Below are positions 1 to 6,664 of a stretch of 9,279 bases of DNA, piece after piece. The first letter of the stretch is position 1; every line of letters begins with the position of its first letter. Under the pieces are notes generated by a model, which searched no databases, was not told the origin of the DNA, and saw nothing but the letters and a program-made list of their open reading frames with translations. Source of the DNA: an uncultured Kiloniellales bacterium (GTDB lineage: Bacteria > Pseudomonadota > Alphaproteobacteria > Kiloniellales > JAKSDN01); assembly GCA_937974415.1 (NCBI GenBank), contig CALJXB010000143.1, forward strand, positions 1-9,279. The letters are read 5' to 3'. Both the position numbers and the translations under genes were made by a program.

Positions 1-1
1 C

Positions 2-1195
2 CTCGCGCGGGCGCCACAGACCATCGAGGGCAAGATGGAGGTGCGCGGTCTCGGCATCGCCAATCTCGCCCCCCTCTCCGACGTTCCCGTCGGGCTGGTG
101 GTGGACCTGGTCGACGGCCGGTCCGTCGAGCGTCTGCCGGATGGGGAAACCTGCATGATCCTCGACGTGCGGCTGCCCCTCGTGCGGCTTGATCCTTTCG
201 CGGCCTCGGCGCCGGCCAAGCGGCGCTTGGCCTTGCCGGATCGCGCCGCGACGCCGGACGCCGCGCTGGACGCGGACGACCTGGCAAAGCGCCCGGCGGC
301 GCCGATCGAGGGCGCGGCCGGTCGACAACGCTCGCTGGTTCTGGTCACCGGCATGTCCGGCGCCGGCCGCTCGACGGCGCTCTCGATCCTCGAGGACCTG
401 GGCTACGAATCCATCGACAATCTGCCGCTCGATCTTCTAAAGCCGTTGATCGCGGGCGGCAGCCGCTCGCTCGCCCTCGGCGTCGACATCCGGACTCGAG
501 GCTTCGCCGTCGCGCCGCTGCTCGCGCAGCTGGACCGCAATCTGAGCGGCGCGGGGCTACGCGTCACGCTGCTGTTCCTGGATTGCGACGACACCGTGCT
601 GGTGCGGCGCTATACGGAAACCCGCCGCCGCCATCCGCTGTCCCGGGGCCGGCCGCTGGCCGACGGGATCGCGGCCGAGCGCAACCTGCTGGCGCCGCTG
701 CGGGCCAGGGCCGACCCGGTGATCGACACCTCGGCGCTCTCGCCCGGCGAGCTGCGCCAGGTGCTGGCCGGGCACTTCGAACGGCCCGCCGCCGAAGCCA
801 TGGCCGTCTGCGTGACCTCCTTCGCCTATCGCAACGGACTGCCGCGCGAGGCCGATCTGGTCTTCGATGTCCGATTTCTGCGAAACCCCCATTACGAGCC
901 CGAATTGCGCCCGCTGACCGGCCGTGACGAGGCGGTCGACCGTTTCATCGCGGCGGACCCCCGTTTGGCGCCCTTCTTCGCCAAACTGACCGATTTGCTC
1001 GCGGGCGTGCTGCCGGACTACCGCGGCGAAGGCAAAACCTATTTGACGATAGCGCTCGGCTGCACCGGCGGTCGGCACCGCTCGGTCGCCATGGCGGAGC
1101 GGCTGGCCGGGTGGTTTGCGGCCCGAGGCGAGCCGGTGACCCTGCTTCACCGGGACCTCGAGCAGCTCCATGAAAGCCGGCCAGAAGGCCCGTGA
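2..1195 (+). CDS. rapZ: HPr kinase/phosphorylase C-terminal end fused in frame to RNase adapter RapZ (5' partial)
   Basis: The reading frame is open from the left window edge, so the protein starts upstream. Numbering from the Met codon at 35, residues 1-67 are the end of an HPr kinase/phosphorylase: the signature EVRGLGI (2-8) and a closing PFAASAPAKRRLAL typical of short alphaproteobacterial HprK. This enzyme phosphorylates the regulatory Ser of HPr. An Ala/Asp/Pro-rich linker (about 68-99) follows, then a complete RapZ of about 287 residues. RapZ features are a P-loop GMSGAGRS (106-113, Arg in the usual Lys position), Walker B-like LFLDC (180-184), SFAYRNGLP (262-270), FLRNPHYEPELRPLTGRDEAV-like core and GCTGGRHRSV (342-351). 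RapZ family members bind nucleotide and, in enterics, guide RNase E to GlmZ RNA. No stop separates the halves, and no ATG, GTG or TTG occurs in any frame from 241 to about 335, so an independent RapZ start is unlikely. The gene ends with TGA, 55 nt before the EIIA gene. Confidence 0.87.
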   Translation, partial: LARAPQTIEGKMEVRGLGIANLAPLSDVPVGLVVDLVDGRSVERLPDGETCMILDVRLPLVRLDPFAASAPAKRRLALPDRAATPDAALDADDLAKRPAAPIEGAAGRQRSLVLVTGMSGAGRSTALSILEDLGYESIDNLPLDLLKPLIAGGSRSLALGVDIRTRGFAVAPLLAQLDRNLSGAGLRVTLLFLDCDDTVLVRRYTETRRRHPLSRGRPLADGIAAERNLLAPLRARADPVIDTSALSPGELRQVLAGHFERPAAEAMAVCVTSFAYRNGLPREADLVFDVRFLRNPHYEPELRPLTGRDEAVDRFIAADPRLAPFFAKLTDLLAGVLPDYRGEGKTYLTIALGCTGGRHRSVAMAERLAGWFAARGEPVTLLHRDLEQLHESRPEGP

Positions 1196-1250
1196 TTTGC
1201 TCTCGGTTTCGCTGTACAACAACCGGCCGAAAAGGCGGAAAGGTTGCCCC

Positions 1251-1658
1251 ATGATCGGAATGGTATTGGTCACCCACGGCCGGCTCGCCGAGGAATTTCT
1301 GCAGGCGCTCGAGCATATCGTCGGGCCGCAGGAGAAGGTCGGGACGGTCTGCATCGGCCCCGACGACGACATGGAGGAACGCCGCAAGGAGATCATCGAG
1401 CAGGTCAAGGCCGCCCAGGACGGCGACGGCGTGGTCCTGCTGACCGACATGTTCGGCGGAACGCCCTCGAACCTGGCGATTTCCGTGCTCGACGAGGGCG
1501 AGGTCGAGGTGGTGGCCGGGGTCAACCTACCGATGTTGATCAAGCTGGCCAGCCTGCGGGGCGACCAGCCGCTCAAGACGGCCGTTCACCAGGCGCAGGA
1601 AGCCGGCCGGAAATACATCAGTGTGGCGTCCCAGCTGCTGTCCGAACAGGCGTCATAA
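1251..1658 (+). CDS. ptsM: PTS EIIA component, mannose (Man) family, single-domain regulatory type
   Basis: The 135-residue product is one EIIA-Man domain with no EIIB attached. It accepts phosphate from HPr on His9 in the N-terminal motif MVLVTHG. Other family landmarks are the VVLLTDMFGGTPSN segment (about residues 61-74) and VVAGVNLPMLIKL (about 87-99). The ATG at 1251 puts this His at the usual place and has a purine-rich GGCGGAAAGG about 7 nt upstream; an in-frame ATG at 1170 would add an unrelated tail from inside rapZ and was not used. In alphaproteobacteria this stand-alone EIIA accompanies HPr and HPr kinase and is thought to be a regulatory phosphate acceptor, because no EIIB or EIIC transporter is encoded beside it. 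It sits 18 nt upstream of ptsH, probably in the same transcript. It is sometimes named manX; its output partner cannot be told from the sequence. Confidence 0.93.
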   Translation: MIGMVLVTHGRLAEEFLQALEHIVGPQEKVGTVCIGPDDDMEERRKEIIEQVKAAQDGDGVVLLTDMFGGTPSNLAISVLDEGEVEVVAGVNLPMLIKLASLRGDQPLKTAVHQAQEAGRKYISVASQLLSEQAS

Positions 1659-1676
1659 CCGAGGGGGCCGGGGGAC

Positions 1677-1967
1677 ATGGCCGCCGCGTCCGGCTCTACC
1701 GTTCAGCGCCGCGTCACAATCGTCAACGGCCGCGGGCTCCACGCGCGGGCCGCCGCCAAGTTCGTCAAGCTGGCCGGGGCATTCGATGCCGAGATCACTG
1801 TTGCGAGGAATGACATGGAGGTCTCCGGCTCCTCGATCATGGGGCTCATGATGCTTGGTGCCGCGCCCGGTTGCGAACTGGAGCTGCGCGCCAGCGGGCA
1901 GTCCGCGGAAGCCGCGCTCGAGGCGCTCAGCGGCCTGATCGCCAACCGCTTCGACGAGGAAACATAG
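1677..1967 (+). CDS. ptsH: HPr, phosphocarrier protein of the PTS
   Basis: This 96-residue cytoplasmic phosphocarrier takes phosphate from enzyme I on His22 ([14 protein letters not shown]) and passes it to EIIA. Ser53 in [12 protein letters not shown] matches the regulatory serine modified by HPr kinase. The spacing between the two sites (31 residues) equals that of His15 and Ser46 in Bacillus subtilis HPr, so both control inputs look intact. The N-terminus is about seven residues longer than in B. subtilis. The ATG at 1677 is preceded by GAGGGGG. The gene ends with TAG two nt before the ptsI GTG start, and the ptsI ribosome-binding site (GAGGA, 1956-1960) lies inside the last codons of ptsH, implying tight co-transcription and probably translational coupling. 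An intact Ser53 beside an HprK domain supports an active Ser-phosphorylation loop. Confidence 0.96.
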   Translation: MAAASGSTVQRRVTIVNGRGLHARAAAKFVKLAGAFDAEITVARNDMEVSGSSIMGLMMLGAAPGCELELRASGQSAEAALEALSGLIANRFDEET

Positions 1968-1969
1968 CA

Positions 1970-3814
1970 GTGGCCCGCAAGGGAACATCGGGAGCCGGGC
2001 GAAAGGTCGCCAAGAAGCCGGCCGCAGCCAAGGCGACCAGTCGGCGCACACGCCCCGCCCGGCGCACGGCGGAACAGGTCTTCGAGGGCCTGGCGGTGTC
2101 GCCCGGCGTGGCCATCGGACCGGCCTATATCCGCGAGAGCGGCGACATTCAGGTTCCCGAGTACGAAATCGCCGAGAGCCAGGTCCCGGCCGAGCACGAG
2201 CGCTTCGACGTGGCCGTGGCCAAGGCCGCGCGTCAACTCGGCAAGCTCAAGGCCAAGGCGAGCAGTCTGCACGGGGCGGCGGCGGAGGAGCTCGGCTACC
2301 TGCTCGAGGCCCATTCTCAGATGGTCGAGAGCTCGCGCCTGCTGAACGGCGTGCGCCAGCGCATCGAACGCGACCTGATCAATGCGGAAGCCGCGGTCAA
2401 GGCCGAGATCGCGGCGATCGCCGAGAACTTCGCTGCCATGGACGACGCCTATCTGCGGGCCCGGGCGCTGGAGATCGGCGAGGTCGGGATGCGCATCGTG
2501 CGCAAGCTGGTGCAGCGAGACTACCGAGGGTTTTCCGCCCTCGAGGTCGGCAGTATCGTGGTCGCCGAGGAGATCACGCCGGCCGATACCGCGCTCATGG
2601 ACCCGCAGCGCATCGGCGGCTTCGCCAGCGTCCTTGGCGGTGCGGAGGGCCACACGGCGATCATGGCGCGCTCGTTGGGCCTGCCCGCCGTCCTCGGCAT
2701 CGCCAATCTGTTAAGCGCGGTGCGAGGCGGCGACATGCTGATCGTCGACGGCTCCAACGGCCTCGTCTTCGTCAATCCGACGGACAAACGCATAGCCGCC
2801 TACAAACTCCGCCGGGAGGAGCTGGAACGGGAAGCCCGCGCCCTCGCCAGGCTTAGGAACGTGCCCGCCGCCACGCGCGACGGCGAGACCGTTCGGCTGC
2901 AGGCCAATCTGGAATTTCCCCGCGAAGTGGGCCAAGCGGTCGCCGCCGGGGCCGAGGGGGTCGGCCTGCTGCGGACCGAGTTCCTCTACATGAACCGGGA
3001 CGACCTGCCGAGCGAGACCGAGCAGTACGACGCGCTGATGCAGATCGTCGAAGGCATGCCTGGCAAGACCATCACCGTGCGGACCCTCGACGTCGGCGGC
3101 GAGAAGCTGGCCACATCTTTCAGCGCCGCGGTCGCGGAATCGACCAACCCGGCGCTGGGGCTGCGTGCCATCCGCCTGTCGCTCAAGGAGCCGAAGCTGC
3201 TGGACACCCAGCTCGCGGCGATCCTGCGGGCCGGCGCCCACGGCAAGCTGCGCATCTTGCTTCCCATGATCACCACGGGATCGGAGGTCTCGGCCGTGCG
3301 CAAGCAGTTGATCAAGGTCGCCCGGCGATTGACCCGCCGAGGCGTGAAGATCGCCGATCCGCTGCCGCCGCTGGGCGTCATGATTGAGGTGCCGGGCGCC
3401 GCGCTCTCGGCCGACGCGCTCGCCCGCTCTTCGGATTTCTTCGCCATCGGCACCAACGACCTCACCATGTACACGCTGGCCATCGATCGCGGCGAGGAAC
3501 AGGTGGCCCATCTCTAGACCCCGCTCCACCCGGCGGTCTTGCGCCTGATCCAGTTCACCGTCGAGGCGGCGCTCCGGGCCCGCATCCCGATCTCCATCTG
3601 CGGCGAGATCGCGGGCGATCCCCGGTTCACCGCCCTGTTGATCGGGCTCGGCGTGCGCGAGCTTTCCATGACCACCAACGCCTTGCCGCGGGTCAAAAGC
3701 CGCATCTTGGGCCTCGACCTGCAGGAAGCGACCCGGCGCGCCAGCGTCATCATGGACCAGTCGGATTCCGGGCGTATCACCGCCCTCTTGGACGACTTCA
3801 ACGCCTTGGCCTGA
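1970..3814 (+). pseudogene. ptsI: Enzyme I of the PTS (PEP-protein phosphotransferase), interrupted by an in-frame TAG
   Basis: Enzyme I moves phosphate from phosphoenolpyruvate to HPr. The GTG start at 1970 has a good GAGGA site 9 nt upstream. Residues 1-36 form a Lys/Arg/Ala-rich tail absent from ordinary enzyme I; the family sequence begins at [16 protein letters not shown] (37-52). Phospho-accepting His228 lies in [13 protein letters not shown]. The PEP-binding barrel shows [36 protein letters not shown] and [19 protein letters not shown]. There is no GAF domain, so it is PtsI-like rather than PtsP. At codon 516 (3515-3517) a TAG replaces the Tyr codon of the conserved HLYxPLHP segment. 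Translation would stop at 515 residues. The same frame continues to TGA at 3812-3814 with good conservation, including ICGEIAGD with the catalytic Cys (codon 544). The truncated product lacks that Cys and should not use PEP. Sequencing error, recent nonsense mutation or suppression are all possible; full length would be 613 residues. Confidence 0.88.
3515..3517 (+). other. In-frame amber codon within ptsI
   Basis: The codons read CAT CTC TAG ACC CCG CTC CAC, that is His-Leu-stop-Thr-Pro-Leu-His. Enzyme I proteins have Tyr here, so one base change from TAC or TAT explains it. No frameshift is involved because the upstream and downstream parts share a frame. TAG serves as the genuine stop of ptsH (1965-1967) and ahcY (5339-5341), so reassignment of TAG in this organism is unlikely. 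A TTG codon at 3539 could in principle restart translation of a C-terminal fragment carrying the catalytic Cys. Confidence 0.85.
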
Positions 3815-3889
3815 CCGGCCGGCAACGGACGGGGCCAATCGACGGCTTGCCCGGAGGCGCGCCGCTTGATACATGAGCGCCCGCAGAGA

Positions 3890-3903
3890 GGGCCATGGGG
3901 CCC
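3890..3903 (+). other. Small GC hairpin in the ahcY leader
   Basis: The sequence GGGCC-ATGG-GGCCC forms a perfect 5-bp stem with a 4-nt loop, 37 nt before the ahcY start, in the 126-nt gap after ptsI. It has no T-run behind it, so it is not a typical terminator. It may be chance in GC-rich DNA or a minor leader structure. I recognised no SAM or SAH riboswitch in this gap. Confidence 0.25.
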
Positions 3904-3940
3904 GCGCGTCGGGGCAGGGCGAGCAGAGGGATAGGAAATC

Positions 3941-5341
<1,401 letters not shown>

Positions 5342-5362
5342 GCGCGCGCCGGGCGCATTCCA

Positions 5363-6115
5363 TCAGTGCGGGCGCGCCGTCGATCCGCTGGGCGCTTGAA
5401 GCGCCGTCGCTTGGTCGGCTTCGGCCTGACGGTCGGCCGACTGGACGGCGGCGGTCGCGTAAGGGTATCCGACCGAGAAGATCCTCTCGAATTCGGCGAA
5501 ACGCTCGTACCAGATTGGCCGCGAGGGATCGAGCCTTTGGGCCAGTTGGAGGTCCTGGCGGGCATTCTCTTGGTCCTCGAGCAACCAGAAAGCAAAAGCG
5601 CGGGCGTCTAAGGTGAAGGAGTCGTCCGGCCGCAGGCGAAGGCTTTCATCGCAGTCCTCCAGGGCCGCCTCGCCATACCCCATGAATCCGAACAGCCAAC
5701 AGCGATTGGTATAGGCCGGGGCATAGGCCGGGTCGAAATCGAGGGCGGTGTCGTAGTCCCGCAGGGATTGCACGAAATTGCCCTTGGCCAGTTGGGCCAT
5801 GCCGCGGTTCGCATAGGCCATGGCATAGGCGGAATCGAGCGAAAGCGCCTTTTCATAGTCGGCGATGGCGCTGTCCGGATCGCCCGCGGCCAGGTGGGCG
5901 ACGCCCCGATTGTTGTGGGCGATCGCCCGGGTGGCGCTCGCGGGGCCTTCGTCGTCAATGCACCGGGTATAGTATTCGATCTCGAGCGTGTGGTCCCCCG
6001 CCTGATAGGCTGCCTCGGCTTTCACGCAGTGCTCCAGAGGCGCCGCCTCGGCGCCGCCCCAGGCCATGCCGGATGACAAAGCCAAAACCAGACTCAGGAC
6101 AGCGACTGCGCGCAT
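5363..6115 (-). CDS. Exported TPR-repeat protein of unknown function
   Basis: The predicted 250-residue protein begins with a Sec-type signal peptide: a short basic start, a hydrophobic core VLSLVLALSSGMAW, and likely cleavage near Ala-Glu-Ala (about 22-25). I chose the ATG at 6115 because this start gives the signal peptide and has GGAG upstream; an in-frame ATG at 6169 would bury it behind 18 hydrophilic residues. The mature part holds consecutive 34-residue tetratricopeptide repeats at about 64-97, 98-131, 132-165 and 166-199, with the G/A and Pro positions of the family (for example AIADYEKALSLDSAY), plus a weaker repeat near 35-60. The last 45 residues are not TPR-like. TPR arrays bind peptides and assemble complexes; in the periplasm they often scaffold envelope proteins. 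No partner can be named. It lies 67 nt downstream of the small membrane-peptide gene, in the same direction, and may share its promoter and CtrA control. Confidence 0.88.
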   Translation of the reverse strand: MRAVAVLSLVLALSSGMAWGGAEAAPLEHCVKAEAAYQAGDHTLEIEYYTRCIDDEGPASATRAIAHNNRGVAHLAAGDPDSAIADYEKALSLDSAYAMAYANRGMAQLAKGNFVQSLRDYDTALDFDPAYAPAYTNRCWLFGFMGYGEAALEDCDESLRLRPDDSFTLDARAFAFWLLEDQENARQDLQLAQRLDPSRPIWYERFAEFERIFSVGYPYATAAVQSADRQAEADQATALQAPSGSTARPH

Positions 6116-6182
6116 GACAAATCTCCAAAGATGTTCGGCATGTGCCTCGGACGAGCGGATCGGACCCAAAGTCGGATCGGAG

Positions 6183-6269
6183 TCAGCCCGGGACGATGTG
6201 CGTGATCGCGACGACGAAAAGCCCCCAAAAGGCCAGGCATGCCGAGAGCGTGAAAACCGCGCCTTTCAT
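6183..6269 (-). CDS. Small single-pass membrane peptide, 28 residues (hypothetical)
   Basis: An ATG at 6269 opens a 28-codon frame ending in TGA (6185-6183). The peptide starts MKGAVFTLSA and continues with a nearly unbroken hydrophobic stretch (about residues 5-26, including ACLAFWGLFVVAI), ending THIVPG: a Lys-led single transmembrane segment. Most third codon positions are G or C, as in real genes here. AGGA lies 3 nt before the ATG (close) and GGGGG lies further up. An in-frame TAA lies upstream at about 6324-6322, with no ATG, GTG or TTG between it and the chosen start. A promoter-like -35/-10 pair sits about 60 nt upstream and the TPR gene follows 67 nt downstream, so both may form one unit. 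I recognise no family. It could be a leader peptide, a membrane regulator, or chance. Confidence 0.5.
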   Translation of the reverse strand: MKGAVFTLSACLAFWGLFVVAITHIVPG

Positions 6270-6333
6270 GAGTCCTGCAATTCCCCCAAGAAATACGATG
6301 TGGACGTCAATCGATTGCGTTAATTATTTGGAA

Positions 6334-6362
6334 ACAATAAGAAATACTTCACAATTTGTCAA
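6334..6362 (-). promoter_or_regulatory. Sigma-70-type promoter reading toward the small-peptide and TPR genes
   Basis: On the minus strand, TTGACA (6362-6357, perfect -35 consensus) is followed after exactly 17 bp by TATTGT (6339-6334, four of six matches to TATAAT). Transcription would start near 6327, about 58 nt before the small-peptide ATG. The nearest CtrA box ends 7 bp upstream of the -35 element, a position suited to activation of this promoter. Confidence 0.6.
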
Positions 6363-6369
6363 GAGAAAT

Positions 6370-6384
6370 TTAAGTATTCGTTAA
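6370..6384. promoter_or_regulatory. CtrA box 1 (TTAA-N7-TTAA)
   Basis: TTAA at 6370-6373 and TTAA at 6381-6384 are separated by seven bases (GTATTCG), an exact fit to the binding consensus of the cell-cycle regulator CtrA. It lies 7 bp upstream of the leftward -35 element and is the first of three boxes at 24-bp intervals. Confidence 0.7.
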
Positions 6385-6393
6385 TGGTTAAAA

Positions 6394-6408
6394 TTAATAT
6401 CTCATTAA
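6394..6408. promoter_or_regulatory. CtrA box 2 (TTAA-N7-TTAA)
   Basis: TTAA at 6394-6397, seven bases (TATCTCA), then TTAA at 6405-6408 followed by CC. TTAACC at the second half-site is the preferred extended form. This middle box begins exactly 24 bp after box 1. An extra lone TTAA (6388-6391) lies between boxes 1 and 2. Confidence 0.75.
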
Positions 6409-6417
6409 CCGTGAGTA

Positions 6418-6432
6418 TTAATCACCGCTTAA
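6418..6432. promoter_or_regulatory. CtrA box 3 (TTAA-N7-TTAA)
   Basis: TTAA at 6418-6421, seven bases (TCACCGC), then TTAA at 6429-6432 followed by C. It begins exactly 24 bp after box 2 and is the box closest to divL, about 230 bp before its start codon. Its right half-site extends to TTAACA, which resembles a rightward -35 element, but no good -10 follows at 17 bp. Confidence 0.75.
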
Positions 6433-6527
6433 CATTTGTGAATACAAGCGCCCTTGCGAAATCCACTCCTGGCCGAAGACGACGGCCGGGCGGCCCCGTC
6501 GCGCGGACCGACCCTTATCTCGCCGCC

Positions 6528-6557
6528 GCCGGGGCCCTTGCCAGGGCCGCACCCGGC
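6528..6557 (+). other. Strong GC hairpin in the divL upstream region
   Basis: GGCCCT (6533-6538) and AGGGCC (6543-6548) are perfect inverted repeats around a TGCC loop. GCCGG (6528-6532) can also pair with CCGGC (6553-6557) across a 4-nt bulge, giving an 11-bp interrupted stem. The bases after it (GCTTGTTTCG) include a weak T-run, so it could act as a weak terminator or attenuator before divL, or as a leader structure if transcription starts at the CtrA boxes. Confidence 0.4.
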
Positions 6558-6566
6558 GCTTGTTTC

Positions 6567-6625
6567 GACTCGGCGGGATTGCTTAGACTTCCGAACCTTG
6601 CGAGTTCCCGAGTCCCTGCTGAATC
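6567..6625. promoter_or_regulatory. Cluster of three GANTC (CcrM methylation) sites before divL
   Basis: GACTC (6567-6571), GAGTC (6610-6614) and GAATC (6621-6625) lie within 59 bp, 40 to 98 bp before the divL start. In alphaproteobacteria GANTC is methylated by CcrM in a cell-cycle-timed way, and GcrA acts at promoters with methylated sites. Elsewhere in this window the motif looks sparser. Function here is inferred only from position. Confidence 0.3.
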
Positions 6626-6664
6626 AGCGCCTAATAGGCAAGCCACAGACAAGTTATCGCCGAA

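Larger units (their letters stand above)
6270..6664. other. Divergent control region between the small-peptide/TPR genes and divL
   Basis: This 395-nt gap has two halves. The left half (about 6300-6445) is strikingly AT-rich against GC-rich surroundings and holds three CtrA-type boxes and a leftward promoter. The right half (about 6446-6664) returns to high GC and holds a strong hairpin (6528-6557) and three GANTC sites. I saw no convincing open frame on either strand. The rightward transcription start for divL could not be placed; if it lies beside the boxes, the divL leader would be about 200 nt long. Confidence 0.7.

Noticed and set aside
557..1576. Minus-strand open frame opposite rapZ and the EIIA gene
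   Set aside because: Crosses two real genes and their gap; low-complexity Ser/Arg composition typical of antisense frames in GC-rich DNA.
1703..2653. Minus-strand open frame opposite ptsH and ptsI
   Set aside because: Antisense of conserved HPr and enzyme I sequence, with no motif support.
3515..3517. TAG as a reassigned sense codon (such as pyrrolysine)
   Set aside because: TAG ends ptsH and ahcY at their normal C-termini in this same window, and the residue expected here is an ordinary Tyr.
3806..3838. TTGGCC / GGCCAA inverted repeat after ptsI as a terminator
   Set aside because: The arms are only 6 bp and 21 nt apart with no T-run; too weak to call.
3815..3940. SAM or SAH riboswitch upstream of ahcY
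   Set aside because: I could not find the conserved core of the SAH or SAM-II classes; only one small hairpin is visible.
6300..6445. AT-rich island with CtrA boxes as a replication origin
   Set aside because: CtrA boxes do occur at the Caulobacter origin, but I found no DnaA boxes and the neighbours are not origin-linked genes; promoter control explains it better.
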